Positions 1 to 8,055 are shown, numbered from the stretch's first letter. The stretch is DNA of 20,723 bases from Lachnospiraceae bacterium (GCA_017435025.1 JAFSFU010000025.1:1-20723), one strand, 5' to 3'. Program-made: numbers and translations. The notes: a model not told the origin generated them from the sequence alone.

Positions 1-2151
1 GTAAGACAGTACCGCATACTGTGGCCGAACCACGTCCAGGAAGTCCTGACCGGATGACGTTGCAGATCCGTGATGCCCAGCCTTCAACACGGTTATCGGT
101 TTCAAATTCTTTTCCCGGATCATGTGTTTCTCTGCCTCCATCCCTGCATCACCGGTAAGAAGCATCCGAAAATCTCCCTGCTCAATCTGCATAACCAAAG
201 AATTTTCATTTCGGTCATATCCTTCACCACTGATCGGATTCAAACACACAATTTCTGTTTTATCTCCCAGCAAACCATCCAGTCTATCTCCGCATTTCTT
301 TAAACTCACCGAAATTCCCTGCGTCTTCGCCATCCGGATCAGCTCGTTTTCAGCCTCGTCAATCCTTCCATCGTCCGGCAGTATCATATGTTCTATTGAA
401 ATCCCACAATCCGAATGTTCCATCAGATAACGAATTCCGCTAACATGGTCCTGATCCACATGACTAACTACCACGGTATCAATAACTGTGACCCCATGAT
501 ATTTTAAAAATGGAATCAAACAGTCTTCTCCGATGTTTTTTTCCAGACTGCTTCCGCAATCCACCAACATATTTTTTCCTGATTCTTCTATATAAATACC
601 ATCTCCCTGTCCAACATCCAAAAATGTCACATTTAACCCGCTCCGCGGAACCGGAGCCAGAAACAGGAATCCAGCCAGAGTCATCACAATCCATACATTT
701 TTTCTCCGAACCGACAAACAAATTGCCATCACCAGGATGAAATAAAATGCGATCACCTCAAGCACAGACGGACATCCGAATACTATATTGGACCCAGGAA
801 CTCTCTGTATCCATACACAACAATTACGATATAATTCCAAAATATAATGTGCTGCACCAAGGCAGTGTTTTCCTGCCGGAAGATAAAAAAACGATACAAA
901 CAGGGCAAGTAAACCGGAGATCAACACGTAAGCCATCAACGGTATCACTATCAAATTTAAGATAATACTGTACGGAGGAAATTCATAGGAATGGAAAAGA
1001 ATCACAGGAATTGTTACGACTTGAATAGATGCACTGATAAGAACATCCTTTTTTCTCCCAGTCCATTTCCAACATTTCGCCAGATACTCTCCCGGAAAGA
1101 AAATTGCCTCCACCGCTAAAAAGGACAGCTGAAAAGATGCCTGCGTAATCAAAAACGGATGCATGACCAAAAGAAACATGGCAGGGACACACATGGCCGA
1201 GGGCAGGTCATAAGTTCTTCCAAATACCCCGGCCAAAAAAGAAATCCCCATCATAGCAACCGCACGGGCAACGGATGCTCCAAAGCCGGCAATGGTCCCA
1301 TATACGAACAGACATGAGAATGCCACCGCTCCGGCGCCAAAATATCCCCAACCTGCCATTCTTAATATCCGCCACAGCCCCATTCCTATAACAGAGATAT
1401 GCAAACCGCTGACAGCTAGTATGTGTGCGATTCCGTTGACCCGATAAACCTCATAAATATCTTCATCCAATTCTGATTTGTTCCCTAATAAGACCGCAGT
1501 CAAAATGCCGCAGTCCGAAGTTTCCGCAATTCGCTTTATTTGATCTGAACAACTCAGGCGAAAACAACGCAGTTCTTCCCGAATCCACAGATATCCCGAA
1601 GATATGATATCCACGGATTCTCCTTGAAAAATCCCTGCAATTCCCTTTGCAAGACAGTATTTGCGAAAATCAAATTGTCCGGGATTTCCGGCTCTTTCCG
1701 GAATTTCTGCGGTTCCTGACACGCTAATTTTCATTCCCAGCTTCAAATACTCCGCATGATCCAGATAGCAATATATGCGTCGAACTTCCTTTCCATCCAC
1801 AAGGCAATGCTTCAAAATCAGGCGATATCCATAATCAGTTTCTGATATCTCCTCGATCACACCAGCCACATCTGCCTGTTCTTCTATTTCTGCAAGAATC
1901 GCCTGTTCCTCTTCAAACAGGAACTCCTCCCATTCCATTCTCGCCACACCGATTGTCAATCCAACAAACACTAAAAGGGCCGGCACCGCGTACTTGTCCT
2001 TCCACATGCCCCAATTGTCAGCCAATTTTGCGCATGCCAAGACAAGCAGCAAAGCTGCCAGCCCAAAACACTCCTCTTTACCTGTCATCCATAGGGCCAT
2101 CGTCTCTCCAAGTACCAATCCCCCTGTCAGATACAGCAAAGGTCTATTAAT
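1..2151 (-). CDS. comEC: ComEC/Rec2-family DNA uptake channel, 3' end cut by window edge
   Basis: ComEC forms the inner-membrane channel for single-stranded DNA during transformation. About 717 codons are open without a stop and continue past the left edge. In order I see an N-terminal hydrophobic part with a DUF4131-like segment, the competence domain with LLGNKSEL near residue 221, HILAVSGLH near 240 and FQLSF further on, then a metallo-beta-lactamase-like domain with DVGQGDG near 511, SHVDQDH near 563, LLTGDA and AGHHGS. All are family hallmarks. The previous gene ends in TAA at 2149-2147. In the comEC frame an upstream TAG is followed by no ATG, GTG or TTG before ATT at 2151-2149, which lies 8 nt after GGAGG. 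The next candidate, TTG at 2139-2137, is about 20 nt from that ribosome binding site. I therefore chose ATT, with TTG as the alternative. It is the last gene of the degV/kinase/GerMN string. Confidence 0.93.
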   Translation of the reverse strand, partial: MNRPLLYLTGGLVLGETMALWMTGKEECFGLAALLLVLACAKLADNWGMWKDKYAVPALLVFVGLTIGVARMEWEEFLFEEEQAILAEIEEQADVAGVIEEISETDYGYRLILKHCLVDGKEVRRIYCYLDHAEYLKLGMKISVSGTAEIPERAGNPGQFDFRKYCLAKGIAGIFQGESVDIISSGYLWIREELRCFRLSCSDQIKRIAETSDCGILTAVLLGNKSELDEDIYEVYRVNGIAHILAVSGLHISVIGMGLWRILRMAGWGYFGAGAVAFSCLFVYGTIAGFGASVARAVAMMGISFLAGVFGRTYDLPSAMCVPAMFLLVMHPFLITQASFQLSFLAVEAIFFPGEYLAKCWKWTGRKKDVLISASIQVVTIPVILFHSYEFPPYSIILNLIVIPLMAYVLISGLLALFVSFFYLPAGKHCLGAAHYILELYRNCCVWIQRVPGSNIVFGCPSVLEVIAFYFILVMAICLSVRRKNVWIVMTLAGFLFLAPVPRSGLNVTFLDVGQGDGIYIEESGKNMLVDCGSSLEKNIGEDCLIPFLKYHGVTVIDTVVVSHVDQDHVSGIRYLMEHSDCGISIEHMILPDDGRIDEAENELIRMAKTQGISVSLKKCGDRLDGLLGDKTEIVCLNPISGEGYDRNENSLVMQIEQGDFRMLLTGDAGMEAEKHMIREKNLKPITVLKAGHHGSATSSGQDFLDVVRPQYAVLSY

Positions 2152-3085
2152 TTGTCTTTCCTCCCTCTATGTGCTCGTAATTTCGTTCAAAAATCGTATT
2201 GAGCGGAATCAGATCACGAAATACCGCGTCTTCCGATCCATTAATACGAATCTGTACACGGCTCACCGTAGAAAGTTCGGTTAATGAGTTTACAATCGAG
2301 TAAATCGGAACGTACTCCCGCACTTCCAGCGCATTGTTCAGGAACGAAGTATCAAAATTGATCGAACATACCGAATCGTTAACCGATACGTTTAACAGCT
2401 TCACTTCCTTTGGAATCACTGCGTAGGAGCCCGAGGTCTGCGGTCCCTCGATCAGCTGCTCTACAATCAGCTTCTCCACCGAAGTATTGCTGCTTCGCAT
2501 AACCTCACGTTTCTCAGCCACCAGCGAATCTCCGGTCTCATTGGCAAAGTACAAGGTCATCTCTGTGCGCTCAAAGGAGTTTACATCTCGAATACTGTCC
2601 ACAAAATCCGATGCAGAAAGCATACCAACCGGATTTCCGGCTCCATCTGTGATCGGCTGATCCGCACAGTAAATAGTCAGATAATCGATCCCCTCAATCT
2701 GGGTCAAAGTTTTTGTCAAAGCCGCGCGACACAAAATCTCCCGCACGGAGTTCATCAGCATATAGTTGGCATCTGCATACAGGTGAAGGACCTGATTCTC
2801 GATCCGATAGGTCATTTTTTCAACCTGGGACGGCATTGCCGTCTGGCAATCCAGTTCTGCAGGCACGGTATTTAGCTGAGACAGAAACTCCTGCACCAAA
2901 GCCTCTTTATCCGTCGTTTCGGTTTCATATTCACTGCCAACCAGCTGATTGCCGGCGGCATTCAGATAATAAACGATATATCCGGAGTTATCCCCGGCAA
3001 TTTTTTCTCCCCTGTCACAACCCGTGCATATCATCACGAGCAGAATCGGGAGAACCAACGCCATAAACTTAAAATAACGTTTCAT
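2147..3085 (-). CDS. GerM-like lipoprotein with two GerMN domains
   Basis: The 312-residue protein starts with a basic, hydrophobic signal peptide and a lipobox-like CTGC with the candidate lipidated Cys at residue 23 (Cys at -3 is unusual). Two repeated alpha/beta modules follow, roughly residues 36-165 and 175-300, both of GerMN type; the second holds VEQLIEGP and INFDTSFL. In B. subtilis, GerM with tandem GerMN domains is a lipoprotein that supports the SpoIIQ-SpoIIIA complex during engulfment. In actinobacteria the GerMN lipoprotein LpqB works with the sensor kinase MtrB. Here the gene lies 13 nt after a sensor kinase, with a strong ribosome binding site (GGAGG, 6 nt before ATG), which suggests co-expression and perhaps a sensory partnership. 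I see no separate promoter. The domain call is firm; the cellular role is inferred. Confidence 0.85.
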   Translation of the reverse strand: MKRYFKFMALVLPILLVMICTGCDRGEKIAGDNSGYIVYYLNAAGNQLVGSEYETETTDKEALVQEFLSQLNTVPAELDCQTAMPSQVEKMTYRIENQVLHLYADANYMLMNSVREILCRAALTKTLTQIEGIDYLTIYCADQPITDGAGNPVGMLSASDFVDSIRDVNSFERTEMTLYFANETGDSLVAEKREVMRSSNTSVEKLIVEQLIEGPQTSGSYAVIPKEVKLLNVSVNDSVCSINFDTSFLNNALEVREYVPIYSIVNSLTELSTVSRVQIRINGSEDAVFRDLIPLNTIFERNYEHIEGGKTN

Positions 3086-3098
3086 CTTCTCCCTCCTT

Positions 3099-4571
3099 CT
3101 ATGAAATGTAGATCAGCGGAATGCGAACCATAAATACAGTTCCTTCACCCTCTGTGCTCTCCACACGAATCGCACCGTGGTGCATAAGAATGACGCTCTT
3201 TGTAATGGCAAGACCAAGACCGGTACCTCCGGTCTCCCTGGATCTGGCCTTATCTACACGATAAAATCTCTCAAATACACGGTCCTTAAATTCCTCAGGA
3301 ATACCGATACCGGAATCAGCAACCTTCAAATAGAAGAATTTGTGATCCGCATCCAGCGTCACACGAACCCAGCCGTCTTCTTTATTATATTTGATCGCAT
3401 TTTCTACCAGATTGTTGATAGCCAGAGACAGCTTCACGGAATCAATGTCGGCGGTCACTTCTCGCATGCTCTCAAAAATCAGCTCAATGTTACGCTTTCT
3501 CGCAATTGGACGAAGCCTCTTCAGTACCATCTCAATCAGACTGTTCACATTGGCCTGAGCGATGCTCTTCTCTGGTGCTCCCTTATCCATACGCACCAGG
3601 GTCAAAAGATCATCAATGATCGTACTTTCACGGTCAATCTCTTCTGAAATATCCGACATAAATTCCTTATAAAGTTCCTGCGGCACGTCGTCCATACTCA
3701 TCAGCGAATCTGCCAGTACACGAATCGACGTGATCGGAGTCTTCAATTCGTGAGACACATTTGACACGAATTCCTGACGGGACTGTTCCACAGAACGGAT
3801 TGTCTGGAGCATACGGTTCAATGCACGGGAAATACGTTTTGTCTCACTATACGTCTCCTGAGCAATGTCCTCGTCCAGATTTCCTTCCGCCAGTCGGTTG
3901 ATTGAAGCAACGACCGAGTCAAATGGCCGAAAACAGATATGCACCACGGCCCATGCCAGAATCAGAACTACCACGAACATCATAACCTGAAAAAGGGTTG
4001 CTTTTTCGTTCAGACTCTCTTCCAGTGTATACAAACTTTCCGTCGATGCCGTTACCAGCATCACTCCGGCCGTTTTTGGTGTCTCACCATTCTCCGTTGC
4101 CTTAATATTTTCAACGATCGGGATTGCCAACACCGCATAATGCTTCTCTGTATTATATTTGCTGGTGCTTTCACCCTGGAAACAGCGTATCGTTTCCTCG
4201 GAAATACAGATTTTTCCTTCCGACAGCGCGAACGTATCTTTTATGATCCGAAACCCGGAATTTACGATAATGATTCGTCCGTTGAAGATATCCGCTAACA
4301 TGGATAACTCCGCATCAATTCCGGAGTTATCGACCATGGAATTCGTAAGATAACCGTTTCTTGTCATCTTATTGCTGACAATCTGGCACTGGTTTTGCAC
4401 ATCGATCAGACGACGTTCTACCTGCTGCTGCCTGGATGCACTCGCCAGCATCCGTCCCTGAATCACCATCGGAATCATACAGATCAACACGGCCAGAAGA
4501 ATCAGCGGAAATTTAATACTGGGCGTATGACGCTTATATAATTGAATCAGTTTATTTCTGAGTGTTCTCAT
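3099..4571 (-). CDS. Membrane sensor histidine kinase (HAMP-HisKA-HATPase)
   Basis: From the chosen ATG at 4571 the protein has 490 residues. It shows a membrane helix at 21-37, an extracytoplasmic sensor region of about 150 residues, a second helix at 194-214, a HAMP linker at about 215-265 and a HisKA domain with SHELKTP (phosphoacceptor His274). The ATPase follows with N box NNLVENAIKYN, G1 DSGIGIP, F box FERFYR and G2 GGTGLGLAI, so it should be active. This is the PhoR/ResE/WalK type of layout, without a visible PAS domain. The open frame extends 66 nt further into degV, but MRTLRNKL is the usual kind of start and leaves a 20-nt overlap with degV. The nearby GAGG is only 3 nt from the ATG, so translation probably depends on coupling. 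No response regulator lies in the window. Confidence 0.9.
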   Translation of the reverse strand: MRTLRNKLIQLYKRHTPSIKFPLILLAVLICMIPMVIQGRMLASASRQQQVERRLIDVQNQCQIVSNKMTRNGYLTNSMVDNSGIDAELSMLADIFNGRIIIVNSGFRIIKDTFALSEGKICISEETIRCFQGESTSKYNTEKHYAVLAIPIVENIKATENGETPKTAGVMLVTASTESLYTLEESLNEKATLFQVMMFVVVLILAWAVVHICFRPFDSVVASINRLAEGNLDEDIAQETYSETKRISRALNRMLQTIRSVEQSRQEFVSNVSHELKTPITSIRVLADSLMSMDDVPQELYKEFMSDISEEIDRESTIIDDLLTLVRMDKGAPEKSIAQANVNSLIEMVLKRLRPIARKRNIELIFESMREVTADIDSVKLSLAINNLVENAIKYNKEDGWVRVTLDADHKFFYLKVADSGIGIPEEFKDRVFERFYRVDKARSRETGGTGLGLAITKSVILMHHGAIRVESTEGEGTVFMVRIPLIYIS

Positions 4572-5442
4572 CTTCCTCAACCATCTTTCTCGTCGCGGTG
4601 ATCGCAATACTGCCTGGTCCGATATGACAGGAAACACTCAGAGAAAGCGGTGCAAGTTCCACATCTGCGTACGGGAACATCTCCTTCACTTCCTCCATGA
4701 ACTCCAACGCCGCCGCCTCATTTTTTGTATGAGCAATACCGAGATGGGTATGCTTACACTGCGGATCTCCCAGACGCTGGTCCAGTTCCTTCAGGATCGC
4801 CTCCACCATAACTCCTTTGGCCTGTTTCACAGTTCTCGCCTTTGCAAAGGAATCCAGTTTTTCTCCAAAAATACTGAGGACCGGTTTAATCTTCAGCAAG
4901 CTGCCGATCATAGCCACTGCAGGGGTGATACGGCCGCCCTTCTTTAAATACTTTAATGTATCAACGGTGATAAAGATCGCAGAATCCATTTTTGTCTCTT
5001 CCAGTCGTTTCTTTACATGAGCGCCATCGGCGCCCTGTGCGATCAGCATTTTCGCGTCTTTCACAGACTGTGCCAATGTCAGAGAAATTCTCTGGTTATC
5101 AACCACAAAAACTTTTCCTTCATACTGCTCTTCCATCGCCAGCATCATCGCCGTCTGACAGGATCCGGAAAGTCCGCTGGACATTGGAATATGAACCAAC
5201 TGATCATGATTTTCCAAAATCTGGTCCCACAAATTCATAACTGACTCCGGGGACGGCTGAGATGTAGAAATCTCCGCATCATTCTCCAGTTTCTCGTAAA
5301 AGCTTTCCTGTGTTAAGGTAATATCTTCAAAGTAAGTTTCTCCATCAATCATAAAAGGCATCGGGAGAACAAACACTCCCATTTCTGCCGCCTGCTTTTG
5401 GGTAATACCGCTGTTGCTGTCCGTTACAACTGCTACTCTCAT
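4552..5442 (-). CDS. DegV-family fatty-acid-binding protein
   Basis: DegV proteins bind a fatty acid; FakB members present it to the kinase FakA for phosphorylation. The 296-residue protein begins MRVAVVTDSNSGIT, the typical first strand and Ser loop. It continues with a TSQPSP motif, a HIPMSSGLSGS ligand loop, a VVDNQRIS segment and the conserved LKYLKKGGRI, and ends with a C-terminal lobe containing HIGPGSIAI. The length is normal for the family. The frame opens 27 nt earlier, but ATG 5442 has AGAGGAG 7 nt upstream and matches the family start. It is the first gene of the string degV, kinase, GerMN lipoprotein, comEC. The acyl chain it binds cannot be read from sequence. Confidence 0.93.
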   Translation of the reverse strand: MRVAVVTDSNSGITQKQAAEMGVFVLPMPFMIDGETYFEDITLTQESFYEKLENDAEISTSQPSPESVMNLWDQILENHDQLVHIPMSSGLSGSCQTAMMLAMEEQYEGKVFVVDNQRISLTLAQSVKDAKMLIAQGADGAHVKKRLEETKMDSAIFITVDTLKYLKKGGRITPAVAMIGSLLKIKPVLSIFGEKLDSFAKARTVKQAKGVMVEAILKELDQRLGDPQCKHTHLGIAHTKNEAAALEFMEEVKEMFPYADVELAPLSLSVSCHIGPGSIAITATRKMVEEDENTQK

Positions 5443-5561
5443 CAAAGCGCTCCTCTCTGTTTGAATCAAAATTATGTCTCTTCATAGTCTGTAAAAAAAT
5501 AGTTTATGCTACATTCTACCTTATTTTTAACTGAAATGGAAGTGTAAAAGTGCACAAAGTA
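5443..5561 (-). promoter_or_regulatory. Upstream region of degV, promoter not clearly resolved
   Basis: Together with the plus-strand promoter next to it, this fills the space between two divergent genes. On the minus strand it is AT-rich. It holds a TAGAAT that could act as a -10, with only a poor -35 (CTTCCA, 18-bp spacer), and a CATAAACT weakly like a sigma-E -10. Neither is convincing alone. A promoter for the four-gene string should lie here, because no closer start is available. Confidence 0.3.
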
Positions 5562-5590
5562 TGGACGTTTTCTTCAATCTGAGTTATAAT
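5562..5590 (+). promoter_or_regulatory. Sigma-A-type promoter for the zinc-ribbon membrane gene
   Basis: A -35 TGGACG (4 of 6 matches) and a perfect -10 TATAAT are separated by 17 bp. The predicted start near 5597 gives a leader of about 29 nt, with AAGGAAG before the ATG at 5626. Confidence 0.7.
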
Positions 5591-5625
5591 CATTTAATAT
5601 GTGAAAACAAGAAAGGAAGTGTCCT

Positions 5626-6324
5626 ATGCCATACTGTCCAAAATGTGATATGGAATTTGTAGAGGGTGTCAAAAAGTGTACCGATTGCGGCGGCCCTCTG
5701 TTTGAATCGAAAGAAGCAGCTGATGCGTGTATGGCAGAAGCAGCAAAAAAACAGCAGGATGCAATGAAAGCTCAATATGAAAAGCTGATGGCTGCTGCAG
5801 CAAAAGCTGAAGCGGAGCAGAACACTGCGCCGAGAAAAAATGCTCCTACAAAAGCATATGTCAACAAAGAACAGAGATATGAAGATATGAGTTCTTCTGC
5901 TACCGCATTTTTCATTATCGGCGGAGCTTTGGCTGTTGCGTCTGTGTTAATTCTTGCCGGCGTGATCAATCTGCCAATGTACGGAATTATGAAATATATT
6001 TTCCAGGGCATGATGATCGTAATGGCAATCGGTTCGTTGGCGATCGCTTTTTCTTCCAGAAAATCCGCCAATGTACTGAAGACCGAAGCTGTCGACGAAG
6101 AAAAAGAAACTGAAGAGATTGTGGAATGGTTTGTAAATACATACTCCGGAAAGGTTCTTGACAAACAGATTCTGGCTGAAGAAAAAGACCTTAGCGAAGA
6201 GGAAATGAGTTTACGCCGTTTCGATCTGATCCAGGATTATCTGATTACGGGCCGCGATCTGCCGGACCAGTCTTACGTAGATGCCCTGTGCGATATGATC
6301 TATAATCGCCTTTACGAAGAATAA
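5626..6324 (+). CDS. Zinc-ribbon protein with two membrane helices, function unknown
   Basis: The 232-residue protein starts with a zinc ribbon: CPKC (Cys4, Cys7) and CTDC (Cys18, Cys21). An Ala/Lys/Glu-rich helix, probably coiled coil, spans about residues 28-66. Two hydrophobic segments follow at about 92-114 and 124-143, then an acidic C-terminal domain (EEKDLSEEEM, ending RLYEE). I recognise no catalytic motif. It looks like a membrane-anchored adaptor with its zinc ribbon at the N-terminus, and the cytoplasmic side for both ends is likely because there are two helices. It is the only plus-strand gene, has its own good promoter and converges on sigE. Its place between sporulation and division genes gives no direct clue to its job. 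Confidence 0.85.
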   Translation: MPYCPKCDMEFVEGVKKCTDCGGPLFESKEAADACMAEAAKKQQDAMKAQYEKLMAAAAKAEAEQNTAPRKNAPTKAYVNKEQRYEDMSSSATAFFIIGGALAVASVLILAGVINLPMYGIMKYIFQGMMIVMAIGSLAIAFSSRKSANVLKTEAVDEEKETEEIVEWFVNTYSGKVLDKQILAEEKDLSEEEMSLRRFDLIQDYLITGRDLPDQSYVDALCDMIYNRLYEE

Positions 6325-6334
6325 AAAAACATCA

Positions 6335-6363
6335 AAAAAGAGAGCATTTGCAGCTCTCTTTTT
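6335..6363. terminator. Bidirectional rho-independent terminator
   Basis: An 11-bp perfect stem (AAAAAGAGAGC with GCTCTCTTTTT) surrounds a 7-nt loop. T-rich sequence follows on both strands, so it can end both the zinc-ribbon gene and the convergent sigE, which stops at 6373. Confidence 0.88.
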
Positions 6364-6372
6364 GTTTTTATA

Positions 6373-7113
6373 CTATTCGTATCGTATGATCTCCCTTTTC
6401 AAACGTTTCATGATCTTCTTTTCCAGTCTGGATATGTAGGATTGGGATATGCCCAGTAGATCGGCTACTTCTTTTTGTGTCATCTCCGCACCATCGGCAC
6501 TTTGGAGCCCAAATCGAAGTTCTATGATCTTCCGTTCCCTCGGGCTCAGGCAGTTGATGGCGTTTTTTAGCAGCTTCAGTTCCGCCTCATCTTCCATCCC
6601 GCGGGAAATCACATCTTCCTCGGTTCCCAATATATCGGACAATAACAGTTCATTTCCATCCCAGTCCACGTTCAATGGTTCATCAATGGAAACCTCCATC
6701 TTCATTTTACTGGTTCGTCTTAAATACATAAGAATTTCATTTTCAATGCACCTGGACGCATAGGTGGCCAGTTTGATGTTTTTCTCCGGATTAAACGTAT
6801 TGATCGCTTTGATCAATCCTATTGTGCCAATGGAAATGAGATCTTCCACTCCCACACTGGTATTGTCAAACTTTTTTGCAATATACACAACTAAGCGAAG
6901 ATTATGTTCGATCAGTTTTGATTTTGCTTCCTGCTCCATATCCGTACCAAAAAAGGATAATGTCTTCGTCTCTTCCTCTTGTGACAGAGGTGCCGGCAGC
7001 ACGTCTGTCCCGCCTATGTAGTGAATCTCTCCCTGCTGGCGAATCAGCACCCTTCTTAAAGTAACCATTTTCTTTAATTTGAATCGATTGGGTACAGATA
7101 ACTTTATGATCAT
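6373..7113 (-). CDS. sigE: Sporulation sigma factor E precursor (pro-SigE)
   Basis: This is the mother-cell sigma factor, made inactive and activated by removal of an N-terminal pro-sequence. The protein has 246 residues. A basic stretch of about 29 residues precedes [19 protein letters not shown], which matches the B. subtilis mature N-terminus (YYIGGSEALPPPL), so cleavage is expected near residues 28-31. Region 2 holds [27 protein letters not shown] and [13 protein letters not shown]. Region 4 ends with the helix-turn-helix [23 protein letters not shown] 7113 has GGAGGAGG 7 nt upstream. It lies 36 nt after spoIIGA, the usual spoIIG pair. sigG, the common next gene in Bacilli and many Clostridia, is absent; a terminator follows instead. 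Confidence 0.96.
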   Translation of the reverse strand: MIIKLSVPNRFKLKKMVTLRRVLIRQQGEIHYIGGTDVLPAPLSQEEETKTLSFFGTDMEQEAKSKLIEHNLRLVVYIAKKFDNTSVGVEDLISIGTIGLIKAINTFNPEKNIKLATYASRCIENEILMYLRRTSKMKMEVSIDEPLNVDWDGNELLLSDILGTEEDVISRGMEDEAELKLLKNAINCLSPRERKIIELRFGLQSADGAEMTQKEVADLLGISQSYISRLEKKIMKRLKREIIRYE

Positions 7114-7149
7114 AATGAATCCTCCTCCATTTGTTAAGCAATCTTATCG

Positions 7150-7935
7150 TTACCGAACATATTCCTCAGGAAGGATCATGGAAAATGAATGGTCAGAAGA
7201 AAGTTCTTCGGTTGCAATTGCCACAATCGGACGACGAATACAAATCCATTCCCCATCCTTTTGTATTTCCATTTTTTCAAATTTTGTGGCAAACAACAGG
7301 CCTCGTTTCGTCCCGACGGCGCGATATGGAATATAAAATCCACCAGAAATGCGGTCACAGAATCCGGTGCAATCAGCTCTCGAAATGATAGATACCGGCT
7401 TATCTGTCCCCGGCACATGCAGCCGGTTTCCTGAATCTGCCAATGCCTGAAATGCTCTTTCCTGCCCACAATAAAAAAGCCGAACCGGATAACGCTCTTT
7501 TCCCATCATTGGTGTCCTGACAACGTTGTTCAGGAACCGCTCTGACAGATAATAAAGACCCGCGATCAATACGAGGATTTCCCAATCCCCGAGCCATAGT
7601 CTCTGCTTTGCAAGAGACACGATTCCTCCAACGAACATCGCTGATACGGTCAATGCTCCCACGGCCGCTGCAATTTTTTTCAGATCATGAATTTTGAAAG
7701 CAATCATCACCATAAGACTTCCGACAAATGGTATGGTGACAAGAACTTCCAATGCTGATTTCAGAACCGGAAACAGTATCAGCAGACAATTCCAGGAACT
7801 GCCCAATGCTGCGCCGAAAAGCAACCGCCAATATTTTCTTTTTACTCTAAGGAATATAGAGGACAAATACAAAGACAGGTAATTATAGAAAAGTGTAGTA
7901 AGAAAGAATTGATCTATATAGAACTCATACTCCAC
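7150..7935 (-). CDS. spoIIGA: Sigma-E processing membrane aspartic protease SpoIIGA
   Basis: SpoIIGA sits in the sporulation septum and cleaves pro-SigE once signalled by SpoIIR from the forespore. The 261-residue protein has about five hydrophobic helices in residues 8-130. Its C-terminal domain is like a retroviral aspartic protease, with ADSGNRLHVP (catalytic Asp167) and the later YIPYRAVGT. It starts with GTG at 7935, with GGAGG 7 nt upstream; no in-frame ATG is better placed. It is the first gene of the spoIIG operon and is slightly shorter than the B. subtilis protein (about 309 residues), which is common in Clostridia. The substrate gene sigE is directly downstream. Confidence 0.94.
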   Translation of the reverse strand: MEYEFYIDQFFLTTLFYNYLSLYLSSIFLRVKRKYWRLLFGAALGSSWNCLLILFPVLKSALEVLVTIPFVGSLMVMIAFKIHDLKKIAAAVGALTVSAMFVGGIVSLAKQRLWLGDWEILVLIAGLYYLSERFLNNVVRTPMMGKERYPVRLFYCGQERAFQALADSGNRLHVPGTDKPVSIISRADCTGFCDRISGGFYIPYRAVGTKRGLLFATKFEKMEIQKDGEWICIRRPIVAIATEELSSDHSFSMILPEEYVR

Positions 7936-7979
7936 CGACTTCCCTCCGTCCCATCTGCCCTTTCAAGGTAACGGGACTC

Positions 7980-8013
7980 ATTATAATAGAAAAAAGCTAA
8001 AAAGTTTGTCAAA
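7980..8013 (-). promoter_or_regulatory. spoIIG promoter with long spacer and Spo0A box over the -35
   Basis: Reading the minus strand, TTGACA (8012-8007) and TATAAT (7985-7980) are both perfect hexamers but stand 21 bp apart. A perfect Spo0A box TTTGTCAAA lies on the plus strand at 8005-8013, covering the -35. The B. subtilis spoIIG promoter is known for a 22-bp spacer that needs Spo0A~P bound next to the -35. The predicted start near 7973 leaves about 37 nt to the GTG of spoIIGA. Confidence 0.78.
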
Positions 8014-8039
8014 CGGAGGGGGGATATTCGTGGTTTTCA

Positions 8040-8055
8040 TCGCAAGTTTCGCAAG
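8040..8055. repeat. TCGCAAG direct repeat upstream of the spoIIG promoter
   Basis: TCGCAAG occurs twice, 9 bp apart (8040-8046 and 8049-8055), about 67-83 bp upstream of the predicted start. The second copy, read as TTTCGCAAG, shares 6 of 9 positions with the Spo0A box, so this could be a weak upstream site. The rest of 7936-8212 shows only the promoter and the ftsZ hairpin. Confidence 0.3.

Noticed and set aside
479..1192. Two short minus-strand open frames (479-721 and 983-1192)
   Set aside because: They lie in other frames inside the continuous comEC reading frame, which carries all ComEC motifs, so they do not indicate a broken comEC or separate genes.
4572..4637. Longer start for the histidine kinase
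   Set aside because: It would overlap degV by 86 nt, and the extra residues are a frame-shifted reading of the degV C-terminus.
5490..5530. Sigma-E-like CATAAACT before degV
   Set aside because: The -10 matches 6 of 8 but the matching -35 position (TTAAAAAT) fits only 4 of 8.
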